Shown here: positions 8,635-17,662 of the stretch, piece by piece
Numbering within the stretch: position 1 is the first letter of the stretch
Layout of the letters: the number at the start of each line of letters is the position of its first letter
IMG/VR virus record: IMGVR_UViG_3300025646_000132
Location: 1 to 37,898 of that record
Source of the DNA: a virus
Reading direction: 5' to 3' (one strand)
Length of the DNA: 37,898 bases
Notes under the pieces: model-generated
What the model saw: the letters and a program-made list of their open reading frames with translations, nothing else
Told to the model about the DNA's origin: nothing
Database searches by the model: none
Position numbers and translations under genes: made by a program

Positions 8635-8663
8635 ATAATATAATATATTTAATCGTTGTGCAA
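8635..8663 (-). promoter_or_regulatory. Candidate promoter for exonuclease-thyX operon
   Basis: On the minus strand TTGCAC (8663-8658), 17 bases, then TATTAT (8640-8635), about 30 bases ahead of the exonuclease ATG. The surroundings are very A+T-rich, so chance matches are possible. Confidence 0.4.
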
Positions 8664-8682
8664 GTAAAAATTAAAAGAATGA

Positions 8683-9123
8683 CTAGCTCTTTTTAGTAAC
8701 TTCTTGAATCCAATCGTCAAATAATCCCATTTTAAAATACATATCTTCTATTTTAACGCTTATTTGATCACCAATTTCTATTTCATCATTCCAACATACA
8801 TATATCTTACTTCTATCCCATTTATAAACTAGTAAAGGCTTACGTTTCATTTTATCAGCTTCTCTACAAGTTTGTTTCCAGAAATCTAGTAATAGGGAAG
8901 ATTTTTTAGCACTAATTAAGTTGTTCCACGGTACTTCTTTATGGTGTTTTGCCTCTATACAATATGGAAACTCTGGTAGCCAAGGACAATAAACATCACC
9001 TTTAAGATACTCTAAGGCTCCTGAAAGAGGCACTCTTTCAAATTTATTATTAAAGTGTTCAGAGAAAAGATCTCTAACTACATATTCAAAAGACCTACCT
9101 TTTGTTTTACTTTTACTACTCAT
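8683..9123 (-). CDS. PD-(D/E)XK nuclease, resolvase-like
   Basis: 146 residues from the ATG at 9123, chosen because AAGGGAG lies just ahead; an in-frame TTG five codons upstream would place that site inside the gene. Catalytic residues expected of an archaeal Hjc-type or related PD-(D/E)XK nuclease are seen: E13 in K-G-R-S-F-E, D43 in K-G-D-V, and E57-A-K59. After K59 comes a region rich in Lys and Trp. A Holliday-junction or branch-cleaving role during recombination is inferred from the fold signature and the neighbouring repair genes; a plain phage endonuclease is also possible. Confidence 0.65.
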   Translation of the reverse strand: MSSKSKTKGRSFEYVVRDLFSEHFNNKFERVPLSGALEYLKGDVYCPWLPEFPYCIEAKHHKEVPWNNLISAKKSSLLLDFWKQTCREADKMKRKPLLVYKWDRSKIYVCWNDEIEIGDQISVKIEDMYFKMGLFDDWIQEVTKKS

Positions 9124-9171
9124 AATAACTCCCTTCAAGATAAGTGTATATAATTAAGCAGCAAAAGTCCA

Positions 9172-9201
9172 TAAAAAAAGAGTCCTAATTAGGACTCTTT
9201 T
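9172..9201 (-). terminator. Intrinsic terminator overlapping a stop codon
   Basis: Perfect inverted repeat AAAAGAGTCC / GGACTCTTTT around TAATTA, followed on the minus strand by a run of seven T. The stop codon of the 64-aa gene (9191-9189) lies in the loop, so a ribosome ending there would cover the left arm. Confidence 0.85.
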
Positions 9202-9383
9202 GATTTTAAAATTGTAACCTCTGTCATACACTTTCGGGCTTCTTCGTAGTATCCTTGTCGGGCAAGCTCTGCTGCAGTTCTTGCATATCCAATTGCACAG
9301 AATATACGATTAGCTTTAGAAACCACATTACTAATCCAAATATAAATACTGTTAGTAGTGCTGATAACCATATCATTCATCAT
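9189..9383 (-). CDS. Small DUF1127-type / alphaproteobacterial-like protein (64 aa)
   Basis: 64 residues from the ATG at 9383, which overlaps the stop of the preceding gene (ATGA), so the two are coupled. The central A-R-T-A-A-E-L-A-R-Q-G-Y-Y-E-E-A-R pattern is typical of small proteins of alphaproteobacteria related to DUF1127. The N-terminal 25 residues are mildly hydrophobic. The gene ends inside a terminator. It is probably a host-derived regulator of metabolism or RNA, but no biochemical role can be read from the sequence. Confidence 0.55.
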   Translation of the reverse strand: MMNDMVISTTNSIYIWISNVVSKANRIFCAIGYARTAAELARQGYYEEARKCMTEVTILKSKES

Positions 9384-9616
9384 ACCCACCCTTTTGCTTT
9401 AGAATTCTTAGGAAAAGAATTATAAGCAACCTCATAGATTCCTCCACGAGTAAGACCTATGTCTGTTAGTTCACTATCACTAAGTTTATTTAACTCTTCA
9501 ACAGTTTTTGCTACATCTCTGTATCTTTTATAGTTACTCATTTGCTCTTCAAACCATGAAATTAGTTTATACGAGTAAATAGAGATAAAAGAAAGAGATT
9601 CAATTAAAAGTTTCAT
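9380..9616 (-). CDS. DUF1127-domain protein (78 aa)
   Basis: 78 residues; the C-terminal half has the DUF1127 pattern (Y-R-D-V-A-K-T-V-E-E-L-N-K-L-S-D-S-E-L then D-I-G-L-T-R-G-G-I). DUF1127 proteins are common in alpha- and gammaproteobacteria and have been linked to RNA turnover and nutrient regulation. The start at 9616 is chosen because AAGGAGA lies seven bases ahead; an in-frame ATG at 9715, three bases after the nrdB stop, would add a hydrophobic 33-residue N-terminus but has no ribosome site. The ribosome site lies in a 12-bp inverted repeat (9621-9671), suggesting control of translation. Confidence 0.7.
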   Translation of the reverse strand: MKLLIESLSFISIYSYKLISWFEEQMSNYKRYRDVAKTVEELNKLSDSELTDIGLTRGGIYEVAYNSFPKNSKAKGWV

Positions 9617-9620
9617 TATA

Positions 9621-9671
9621 TTTCTCCTTGTTTGTTTATCTACATTATTATAATAACATAACAAGGAGAAA
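9621..9671 (-). promoter_or_regulatory. Hairpin hiding the DUF1127 ribosome-binding site
   Basis: TTTCTCCTTGTT at 9621-9632 (plus strand) and AACAAGGAGAAA at 9660-9671 are exact reverse complements separated by 27 bases. In the leftward mRNA the upstream arm pairs with all of the Shine-Dalgarno AAGGAGA of the gene starting at 9616. The loop holds a smaller palindrome, TTATTATAATAA. Confidence 0.6.
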
Positions 9672-9718
9672 ATAACAATTGTTAAAACGGCAAACCCGAT
9701 ATGCAAAATTTGCATAGC

Positions 9719-10885
9719 TTAGAGGCTAAAACCCTCAAATGTTTTATCGTTTACATCCTGCTTAGTTCCACCAATGACATAAGAAGAAATTTCAGTTTCT
9801 TGAGGTGCAACTTGTACCTCTGCTCCTGAAATCCATTTTTGAGTCCAAGGAAGTGGGTTAGCTCTCGGTACAGAAAATGAAGGTTTAATACCGACTGAAG
9901 TCATGCGTTTGTGAGCAATCCAATCTACATACTCTTTTAATAATTGAGCATTTAAACCAATCATAGAGCCATCTTTAAATAAATATTCAGCCCACTGTTT
10001 TTCTTGTGTGATAGCATCCATAAACATAGCTTTAACCTGCTCTTCACATTCACTTATGATCTGCACATAGTCAGGATCATCTTTAGGCAGCAGTTTAAGA
10101 ATTTGTTGAGTAGACGCAAGATGAAGATTTTCATCACGAGCAATGAACTTAATAATCTTAGCATTACCTTCCATTTTCTTAAGCTCTGCAAATGCCCAAC
10201 TACAAGCAAAGCTAACGTAGAAGCGAACACCTTCTAAAATATTAACACTCACTAAACAAAGATAAAGTAGTTTTTTAAGCTCGTATAGGTTTACAGCTAC
10301 TTCTTGTGATTGCCATATTTCTCCACCAGAGGTTTTTCCTTTTAGAGTTCTTATTACATGCTTACCTTCTCCTAAGAGCTGATACCACTGGCTTAAAGTG
10401 ATAAGTTCGTCATAGTTCTTAGTAATATCGTCAGCACAGTCAACAATTTCTTGAATATCTAACATTTCATCAAACACTTTAGAGGGGTTTGAGTATACGT
10501 TACGAATAATGTGAGTGTACGAACGAGAGTGAATAGTTTCAGAAAAAGCCCAAGTTTCAATCCAAGTTTCAAGTTCAGGAATAGTTACAATAGGAAGTAG
10601 TGCAAGATTGGGAGATCGACCTTGTACAGAGTCTAGTAGAATTTGACGCTTTAAGTTAGATGTAAATATATGTTGCTCAGACTCTGTAAGTTCTTTAAAA
10701 TCTTTAGCATCTCGTAGTACATCTACTTCTTCAGGTCTCCAAAAGAATCCTAATTGCTTATCTGTTAGTTTATCGAAAGACCTATATTTCATAGTATCAT
10801 AACGTTGCATTCCTAGATCCCCAGAGGGATCTAGAAACATAAGAGCTTGAGTGTGATCATTATTTTTTGTGCTTAGTACTGACAT
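9719..10885 (-). CDS. nrdB: Ribonucleotide reductase class I, small subunit
   Basis: 388 residues with the diiron ligands expected of NrdB: D85, E116, H119, E218, E252, H255, plus the radical tyrosine Y123 (S-E-T-I-H-S-R-S-Y). It generates the tyrosyl radical passed to NrdA for NDP reduction. AAAGGAT precedes the ATG, and 11 bases separate it from the nrdA stop, so both are made from one transcript. Ligand order and length fit class Ia. Downstream, two DUF1127-type genes follow closely. Confidence 0.95.
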   Translation of the reverse strand: MSVLSTKNNDHTQALMFLDPSGDLGMQRYDTMKYRSFDKLTDKQLGFFWRPEEVDVLRDAKDFKELTESEQHIFTSNLKRQILLDSVQGRSPNLALLPIVTIPELETWIETWAFSETIHSRSYTHIIRNVYSNPSKVFDEMLDIQEIVDCADDITKNYDELITLSQWYQLLGEGKHVIRTLKGKTSGGEIWQSQEVAVNLYELKKLLYLCLVSVNILEGVRFYVSFACSWAFAELKKMEGNAKIIKFIARDENLHLASTQQILKLLPKDDPDYVQIISECEEQVKAMFMDAITQEKQWAEYLFKDGSMIGLNAQLLKEYVDWIAHKRMTSVGIKPSFSVPRANPLPWTQKWISGAEVQVAPQETEISSYVIGGTKQDVNDKTFEGFSL

Positions 10886-10896
10886 AATTTTATCCT

Positions 10897-13185
10897 TTAA
10901 ATAACACAGCTTTCACAGTTTGCGTCGTCAATTTCTTCTAGTGCTAATGGTTCTTCATTTAGTTTGTTTAAGTCTACTTCACCTTGTCCGTCATAAGTAT
11001 TAAAATAGTAAAGCTGTTTACCACCATACTTATAGAACATTAGAAGATGTTGTAGCATAGTACTCATTGGTATTTTTTCATCAGGAAAATATTGTGGATT
11101 ATATGAAGTGTTTACGCTAATACCTTGGTCAATATATTTTTGTAATACAGATACAATTTTAATATATCCTTCTGGAGATCGTTGATCCCATAGAAGGTCA
11201 TATTTAGATTTTAGCTTATGAATACCAGGCACTACTTGTTTTAAAACACCATGTTTTGATTGTTTTACGCTTACAAAACTACGTGGAGGTTCAATTCCGT
11301 TTGTACTATTTGATATTTGAGCACTCGTTTCAGCGGGCATTAACGCCATAACTGTAGAGTTTCTAATACCGTGTAGTGCTAAATCAGCACGTAAGCTTTC
11401 CCAGTCCATACGTTCTACATGAGGTACTAATTCATCTACTTCACGCTTATAAGTTTGGTTAGGAGTAATTCCTTTGCCATACTTAGTTTCCATAGATCCA
11501 GGGCAGGCACCTTGTTCTTTAGCTAATGTATTAGAAGCTTTAATTAAATAATAACTCCAAGCTTCTGCCCACTCATCAATTAACGCAAGATTAGGTTCTT
11601 GATAACTTGAACCATTCTTTGCAAGCCAGTAGGCAAAGTTAATAATGCCTACTCCAAGGGGCCGACGAAGATCGGTTGCACGGCGTGCAGCTTTAATAGG
11701 GTAATCTTGATAGCTTAATAACGCATCTAACCCACGAATTGCAAGCTCACAAGGACGTTCAAATTCTGCGGGGCTTTTAATATTACCCCAGTTAATAGCG
11801 CTTAAAGTACAAAGAGCTATCTCCCCACTTTCATCTTCAAAACTACTCAAAGGTTTTGTAGGTAAATCAATTTCAGCACACAAATTAGACTGATGAATAG
11901 GAGCTACTTTTTCATCAAAGCTTGAATGAGTATTAGCGTGATCTACGTTTTGTAAGTATATACGCCCAGTATTTTTACGCTCTTCCATAAAAGAGGTAAA
12001 AAGATCAATAGCTTTTAAGCTTTTTTTACGAATTGCGGGATTACGCTCTGCTGCTTCATAGAGTAGTTTAAAAGTGTCTTGATTATTAAAAAATGACTCA
12101 TACAAACCTGGTACGTCGGAAGGAGAGAAAAGAGTAATGTTTCCTCCAGTAATTAATCTTTCGTACATTAACTTATTAAATTGTACGCCATAGTCCATAT
12201 GTCGTACACGATTATCTTCCGTGCCTTTATTGTTTTTTAGTACTAATAGATCTTCTACTTCTAAGTGCCAGATAGGATAATATAAGGTTGCTGCTCCGTT
12301 ACGCACTCCTCCTTGAGAACAAGATCGAGTAGCGGCTTGAAACATTTTATAGAACGGAATTACTCCGGTGTGATAAGCATCACCTTTGCGAATAGGGGAG
12401 CCCAATGCTCTAATCCTACCTGCTCCAATTCCAATTCCAGCCTTTTGAGAGACATATTTGACCACACTACTAGTAGTAGCATTAATGGAATCAAGGCTGT
12501 CATCAGTCTCGATAAGAACGCAACTAGAGAACTGTCTCTGAGGAGTCCTAACACCGGCCATAACAGGAGTAGGAAGGCTAATATCATGCTGACTAATAGC
12601 ATCGTAATATTCCTTTACCCATTTCAATCTAGTATCTACAGGATAAGACTGAAATAATGTCATTGCAATTAACATATAAGCTATTTGAGGAGTTTCAAAT
12701 ATTTCACCTGTTACTCTATTTTGTACTAGATATTTACCTCTGAATTGCTCCATAGCTACATAAGTTAATTTTTCATCTCTTTGATGTTTAATATATTTAT
12801 TTAGAGTAGCAAACTCTTTTTTAGAATACACCTCTAGAATACTTTTATCGTAGAAGCCTCTTTTAGCATTTGCCTCTACAATATCTAGTAGCTCATAAGG
12901 TTCGTATCGTCCGTATACTTGTTTACGTAAATGATAGTTAATTAATCTACCAGCTACAAACTGGTAATTTGGATTTTCTTCAGAGATTAAATCAGCTGCA
13001 GATTTAATTAAAGTCTCTTGAATTTCACTTGAGGTAATCCCATCAAAAAATTGTACCTGACTATGTATCTCTACTTCACTGGCACTAACTCCTGCAATAC
13101 CCTCACAAGCGAAAAAAACTACTTTATGTAGTTTTTCAATGTCTAATGGCTCTTTACGTCCGTCTCTTTTAGTTACTAGAATCAT
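10897..13185 (-). CDS. nrdA: Ribonucleotide reductase class I, large subunit
   Basis: 762 residues, full length. An N-terminal ATP cone (starting V-T-K-R-D-G-R) suggests allosteric control by ATP/dATP. Catalytic residues are C222 and C459 (redox pair), N434, C436 (thiyl radical) and E438. The C-terminal swinging-arm cysteines are C757 and C760 (C-E-S-C), two residues from the end. The enzyme makes dNDPs for phage DNA synthesis. GAGGAG lies ahead of the ATG and 11 bases separate it from the SbcC-like gene. Confidence 0.96.
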   Translation of the reverse strand: MILVTKRDGRKEPLDIEKLHKVVFFACEGIAGVSASEVEIHSQVQFFDGITSSEIQETLIKSAADLISEENPNYQFVAGRLINYHLRKQVYGRYEPYELLDIVEANAKRGFYDKSILEVYSKKEFATLNKYIKHQRDEKLTYVAMEQFRGKYLVQNRVTGEIFETPQIAYMLIAMTLFQSYPVDTRLKWVKEYYDAISQHDISLPTPVMAGVRTPQRQFSSCVLIETDDSLDSINATTSSVVKYVSQKAGIGIGAGRIRALGSPIRKGDAYHTGVIPFYKMFQAATRSCSQGGVRNGAATLYYPIWHLEVEDLLVLKNNKGTEDNRVRHMDYGVQFNKLMYERLITGGNITLFSPSDVPGLYESFFNNQDTFKLLYEAAERNPAIRKKSLKAIDLFTSFMEERKNTGRIYLQNVDHANTHSSFDEKVAPIHQSNLCAEIDLPTKPLSSFEDESGEIALCTLSAINWGNIKSPAEFERPCELAIRGLDALLSYQDYPIKAARRATDLRRPLGVGIINFAYWLAKNGSSYQEPNLALIDEWAEAWSYYLIKASNTLAKEQGACPGSMETKYGKGITPNQTYKREVDELVPHVERMDWESLRADLALHGIRNSTVMALMPAETSAQISNSTNGIEPPRSFVSVKQSKHGVLKQVVPGIHKLKSKYDLLWDQRSPEGYIKIVSVLQKYIDQGISVNTSYNPQYFPDEKIPMSTMLQHLLMFYKYGGKQLYYFNTYDGQGEVDLNKLNEEPLALEEIDDANCESCVI

Positions 13186-13196
13186 TTTTCTCCTCT

Positions 13197-15020
13197 TTAG
13201 AGTATCATACTAATATTATTCTTTTTTACAATTTCAATTTTAGGAATTAATGGATGGCTATAATCATGACTAATTAAGAACACATTTAATCCTTCTTCTT
13301 CAGAAAGTACTTCAAATAGCTTTTCTTTTCCAGACTCGTCTAAGACGCCTGTAATTTCATCTAAAAATAGAAGATTTAGGCTGTTGCCACCAATTTTTGA
13401 TAAGGTAGATCTAACAGCTAAAAGAACACTAGTTTGAACTCGGCTAAATTCTCCACCAGATAAAGACTCTATAGTTACTTCTTGACCATTATTGATCACA
13501 ACAACATTGAGTTTTTCACCGGCTAGTCTAAATCTAACAGAAAATTGACCATCAGAAAGAACAGCTAAATATCTATTTATAGTTTGTTCTAAATCTTTGG
13601 CTACATTTTCCAACTTAAAAGCAACAATACCCGAAGCAGAGAATGCTTTTTTAAGAATTTGGATGTTGTTAGATTTATCTTGAACTTTAACTATATCACT
13701 AGTTAATACTTCTTGTCTAGATAAAAATTTTTCTTTTTCCTCTCCTAAAAGATCTATTCTAGTATTATGGAGACGTACTTCTTCGTTTATTTTCTCTGCA
13801 TTATTTTTTTCTAATTTTTGATTTCGCAAAGTTGATTTGAGAGTAGCTTCTTTTTTAGATAGTTCTGTTTTATCAGGAATTTCAGTAGGCAGCGAAAGAT
13901 CTATTAAGTTAGATAGAGATTCAAACTTTTCTATAGATTTTTGATTTTGTTCATAGATTTTTAATGCAGATATATATTCATCTTTTTTCATACTTAAATC
14001 AGTATGTAATTGCTTATTGAGTTTATATATTTTAGTTTGGTTATCAATCTCTTCTTCAAATCTATTTTTTTGCGCAAGCGATTGAGAGTTATCTAAAGGT
14101 TGATGACAAGCATAGCAAATATCACTTAAATCAAGATGTTCTAGTTTTTTCTTAGTATCTTCTACTGCTCTTTTAGCTTGATTTGCGCTATCTCTAGCTT
14201 TTTGAATATCTTCATCTAAGTTAGGATCTTCTGGTTTAAGTATAGAAACATCAAACTTAATAGCTTCACGCTCTTTTATATTTAGATTGTTTCTATCAAT
14301 TCTTTTTGCGTCTTTTTCTACATTTTCAATTGCAGCAGCTAATGCAATAATCTGCTCTTCTAATTCTTCATCTACACTTGGAACTTCTACTAATTCTCTT
14401 TTTTCACTTATAGCTAAAGAGTTTAAATAGTTTTCAACAGTTTTAAGCTCCCCGCGAAGAGACACAAGCTCTCTATCTTGCTCTGCTCCTAAAAGCTTTA
14501 TCCTATCTCCTATTTCAAGATATTTTTCAAAACCAAATAGGTTGATTAAAAATTTTTTTCTATTAGCATCAGTAGCTTTTAGAAAGTCTAATAGATCAGT
14601 AGAGCTTTGATAGGTAAGTTGAGAAAATACTTCAAAGGTCATACCTAATATATCGTGTAGCTTTTTATAGGTATCTAATACTTTATGCTCTGATATATCA
14701 AATCCGTTCTGAAAAAGTTCTACTTTAGTTTGAGCGCCAAAACGTTTTACATCTAATACATAATCATCTTCATCTACAGAAAAATGAAGAGTCGCCTCCC
14801 AGTTTTTTTCTGTAGAATACTTGTTAAGAATATCACCTTTTTTAATTCCTTTAATATTCTTATTAAATAGAATCTCTTGAAGAATTAAAGCAATAGAGCT
14901 TTTCCCACTACCATTAGGAGCAGATAGTTGTGTAATTTTTTCTTTATTCAAGTCAATAGAAATGCCTTTTCCATAGCTATACATATTGCTAAACTTTAGA
15001 TTTTTTAAAATTATAGGCAT
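13197..15020 (-). CDS. SbcC / T4 gp46-like recombination ATPase
   Basis: 607 residues with the SMC/Rad50 layout: Walker A at 35-42 (P-N-G-S-G-K-S-S), coiled coil on both sides of a zinc-hook C302-x-x-C305, signature L-S-G-G-E at 520-524, and Walker B ending D554-E555. The coiled coils are short, as in phage versions. With the SbcD-like partner encoded just upstream it should form an end-processing nuclease for recombination-dependent replication. It starts four bases after the partner's stop. Confidence 0.93.
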   Translation of the reverse strand: MPIILKNLKFSNMYSYGKGISIDLNKEKITQLSAPNGSGKSSIALILQEILFNKNIKGIKKGDILNKYSTEKNWEATLHFSVDEDDYVLDVKRFGAQTKVELFQNGFDISEHKVLDTYKKLHDILGMTFEVFSQLTYQSSTDLLDFLKATDANRKKFLINLFGFEKYLEIGDRIKLLGAEQDRELVSLRGELKTVENYLNSLAISEKRELVEVPSVDEELEEQIIALAAAIENVEKDAKRIDRNNLNIKEREAIKFDVSILKPEDPNLDEDIQKARDSANQAKRAVEDTKKKLEHLDLSDICYACHQPLDNSQSLAQKNRFEEEIDNQTKIYKLNKQLHTDLSMKKDEYISALKIYEQNQKSIEKFESLSNLIDLSLPTEIPDKTELSKKEATLKSTLRNQKLEKNNAEKINEEVRLHNTRIDLLGEEKEKFLSRQEVLTSDIVKVQDKSNNIQILKKAFSASGIVAFKLENVAKDLEQTINRYLAVLSDGQFSVRFRLAGEKLNVVVINNGQEVTIESLSGGEFSRVQTSVLLAVRSTLSKIGGNSLNLLFLDEITGVLDESGKEKLFEVLSEEEGLNVFLISHDYSHPLIPKIEIVKKNNISMIL

Positions 15021-15024
15021 TTTT

Positions 15025-15990
15025 TTATTTAATTCCTGTATTTTTAAACTCGTCTATTACAGCTTGTTTATTTTCTACTTTAATATAGTTTAAATATTCT
15101 TCAAGCTCTTCTACTAGACTTTTATTTCTAAGATCTAACTTAGAGTCTTCACTAGGTTGTATAGCAATTCTTTTATCTATTAGCTCTGAGTTTTCTATTT
15201 TAGAAACTTCATCAATAGAGCCAGTTATTTCATATATAATATGATCATAGCTATGTGGTAAAATATCTGATTGCTTACTAACAGTTTTTCTAATTAGTTT
15301 TGGTAATTCTAAATCTACAAATTCAATTGTATAATTACTAGAGTCTATAAGTGTAAAAATATCTACACCATATTTACGTTTAGAGTCTCTATCAAAATGA
15401 GTATTTAATGGAGATCCTGGATAATATATATTATAATCTTTGTACTTATGTCTAAAATGTAAATCACCCAAAAGTGTTAAAGGCCACTGTCTAATCTGCT
15501 CAAAATCAAACTCAGCAGTTACATGAGGTGGTACCTCACCTCTGATATGAGTTACTAAAATATCTCCGGGTACATACTTTGGTATATTACCTATCTGCAT
15601 TTCTCCATAAGGAAAGAACTGAATTCCTTGATTATAGATCTCAGTTCTTCCATTTTTAGTAAATATATGTACATTTTTATTAGTTATTGCATTATCTTGA
15701 TTAAAATACTCAAAAAAGCTTTCACCTTTTTTAGTGGCTTCATGATTGCCTGGAATAATATAGGTAGGTATGGTAACTGTATTAATATAACTTAAAAACA
15801 AACATATTTCATCAGGTTCTGGTTTTTTATCGAAAATATCTCCTGCAATAATATGAATATCACAAGAGTACTCAAGCTCACGTAGTTTTTGAAACATGAG
15901 CTTGAATCTGTTTTCTTGCCATTCATAAGGCACTTTCTTTTTTCTAAGAAGAATGTGCCAATCTGCACTTGATAAAATCTTAAGGGCCAT
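15025..15990 (-). CDS. SbcD / T4 gp47-like nuclease subunit
   Basis: 321 residues with calcineurin-like phosphoesterase motifs: D10-W-H12, G-D51-I-F-D, G-N82-H83-E, then T-H-I-R-G-E near 150 and G-D-L-H-F-R-H further on. It is the Mn-dependent nuclease of the Mre11-Rad50-type complex with the next gene. The start overlaps the previous gene by 11 bases. The final 80 residues are the variable capping and partner-binding region. Confidence 0.93.
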   Translation of the reverse strand: MALKILSSADWHILLRKKKVPYEWQENRFKLMFQKLRELEYSCDIHIIAGDIFDKKPEPDEICLFLSYINTVTIPTYIIPGNHEATKKGESFFEYFNQDNAITNKNVHIFTKNGRTEIYNQGIQFFPYGEMQIGNIPKYVPGDILVTHIRGEVPPHVTAEFDFEQIRQWPLTLLGDLHFRHKYKDYNIYYPGSPLNTHFDRDSKRKYGVDIFTLIDSSNYTIEFVDLELPKLIRKTVSKQSDILPHSYDHIIYEITGSIDEVSKIENSELIDKRIAIQPSEDSKLDLRNKSLVEELEEYLNYIKVENKQAVIDEFKNTGIK

Positions 15991-16993
15991 AGTTGAAAAT
16001 CTTATTTAAGTTACCTTGGAAGGTGAACGCACCTACATGGTTAAGTTTAGTATTTGGGTCTACCCAAATTTTACCGCCTAGCGCTTGCCAACGGCGACAG
16101 AAAGTATAGTCTTCAGATAAGTATCTATTATCTCTAGGATCATGAATAGTATCAAATAGAGAATAGCAGTACTTATTAAATCGAGGATCAATTGAACTGT
16201 CATTTCTGTAGTGAAGATCTGGATAAGCCTCAAACATAGTTTTCACTACTTCTTTTTTAATCATAAAGAAGCCAGTAGAGGCGTCTAGAACTTCTACTGC
16301 ACCATCTTGAGAGTTAACACGTTTAGTTTCTTTATCTGCAAATTTTAAATTAATTGCATATTCAGCGCCAAAAGGAGCGGGTTCTGATTCTTTACGTTCT
16401 ACAGCACGAGCAACGCCGTTCCAATCAACAGTCTTTTTAGGATACGCAGCAGCAACAACATTTTTATTCATTGCTAACATACGAAGAACTGAATCTGGTT
16501 CAAATTCAATATCAGCATCAATAAACATTAAGTGAGTTGAATTAGGATCGTCCATGAACATAGCTGTTAAGATATTTCTGGCACGAGGAATTAAACTTTC
16601 ATTTCGTAAGGTTGTAATACGAAAATTGATACCATTCTGAATTAGTGCTTGTGATAGCTTGAACATGCTTAAAAAGTACTGATCTGTAATCATGCCACCA
16701 TAACAAGGAGTAGCAAAAAATACATTCATTTTTTTAAGTGCTTCACCATCAAGTTTTACTTGATTAGGTCCTACCTGGTTGAAAAAGGCTTTTCCATCAG
16801 GAGGAATACTTACTGAGTTAATAGGGCCTGTTAGTGTTTTTCTTGTGCCAAGAGCAACTACGTCCTTAGTAGCTTCTGACTCTTCTAAAGAAGGTGCTGA
16901 CATTTTTACAGGTTCAGGCGTAGAAACTTCTGTGGAGGCTTTCGCCTCCACATTAGAACCACCTGCATAATCAGATAGTTTTTTCTTAGTCAT
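15980..16993 (-). CDS. Glycosyltransferase of GT-A type in the replication operon
   Basis: 337 residues: a disordered 60-residue N-terminus rich in Ser, Glu and Pro, then a GT-A-like domain with F-F-A-T-P-C-Y-G-G at 92-100, R-N-E-S-L-I-P-R-A-R-N at 130-140, and the metal-binding D159-A-D161. Related GT2-like proteins occur in many phages. Its start overlaps the SSB stop by one base and its stop overlaps the SbcD-like gene, so it is made with replication proteins, away from the sugar cassette. The acceptor is unknown; modified DNA bases or a virion protein are possible. Confidence 0.7.
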   Translation of the reverse strand: MTKKKLSDYAGGSNVEAKASTEVSTPEPVKMSAPSLEESEATKDVVALGTRKTLTGPINSVSIPPDGKAFFNQVGPNQVKLDGEALKKMNVFFATPCYGGMITDQYFLSMFKLSQALIQNGINFRITTLRNESLIPRARNILTAMFMDDPNSTHLMFIDADIEFEPDSVLRMLAMNKNVVAAAYPKKTVDWNGVARAVERKESEPAPFGAEYAINLKFADKETKRVNSQDGAVEVLDASTGFFMIKKEVVKTMFEAYPDLHYRNDSSIDPRFNKYCYSLFDTIHDPRDNRYLSEDYTFCRRWQALGGKIWVDPNTKLNHVGAFTFQGNLNKIFNYGP

Positions 16994-17661
16994 TAAATAT
17001 CGTCCATAGTTTCATCATCATCTACTCGTAGATCCCCTACAACTGTTTCAGAAAAGTAGGAAGTGTTACGAAGCAGAAACTCTTTTTGTTCTTCGTAAGA
17101 AGGACGCTTAAAGATCTTTTCAAGATCAAATAATTCAAGTTGACGTTCAGCTTCTGTCAACGGGACAGTACGACGAGAAGGAATGCAAGTATACTTAACA
17201 TTCATTACTTGAGGTCCTGTTTTTTCTTTCTTAATAGTAATATCATACCCCTCTTCATAATCAGAAGGATTTCCATATTCAGGATTCATTGCATAATCAA
17301 GAATTTGACGATAAATAGTTGGTTTTAAATCAAATAGTTTAATCTGTCCGTCTTTGCGATCAATCGCATTACAAACATAAGAGAAAACAGGCTTCTCTGA
17401 GTAGATAGCGGGATCAATTTCTCTAACAGGATCAATTCCAGCTGTATCTTTAAAAGTTTCATTCTCACGAACAAAACTCAAGCACTCAACAGGAGTGCGT
17501 TTACCTTCATTATTTGTTAGCCAATACACATAACGAGGCATAACATTGCCAATTAGGCGAAGTCTATTTTCGCCATCTCCGAGCTTAATACGCTCAATAT
17601 TACGATTACCGTTGGTATTTCCCGCAGGTTGTACTTTAAGATTAGTCCATTCAAGTGCCAT
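16993..17661 (-). CDS. Single-stranded DNA-binding protein
   Basis: 222 residues ending in an acidic tail (V-D-D-D-E-T-M-D-D-I), the usual protein-interaction tail of phage SSBs such as T4 gp32 and T7 gp2.5. The N-terminal R-L-R-L-I-G-N-V-M and P-R-Y-V-Y-W segments fit an OB-fold of the T4-like gp32 type. The gene lies between a UvsW-like helicase region and SbcCD-like genes, the right setting for a replication/recombination SSB. The call rests on the acidic tail, length and context. Confidence 0.72.
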   Translation of the reverse strand: MALEWTNLKVQPAGNTNGNRNIERIKLGDGENRLRLIGNVMPRYVYWLTNNEGKRTPVECLSFVRENETFKDTAGIDPVREIDPAIYSEKPVFSYVCNAIDRKDGQIKLFDLKPTIYRQILDYAMNPEYGNPSDYEEGYDITIKKEKTGPQVMNVKYTCIPSRRTVPLTEAERQLELFDLEKIFKRPSYEEQKEFLLRNTSYFSETVVGDLRVDDDETMDDI

Positions 17662-17662
17662 T

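Noticed and set aside
9617-9715. 33-residue hydrophobic N-terminal extension of the DUF1127 protein
   Set aside because: No ribosome site is present for the ATG at 9715, while AAGGAGA serves the ATG at 9616. It is kept only as a possible leader frame through the hairpin.
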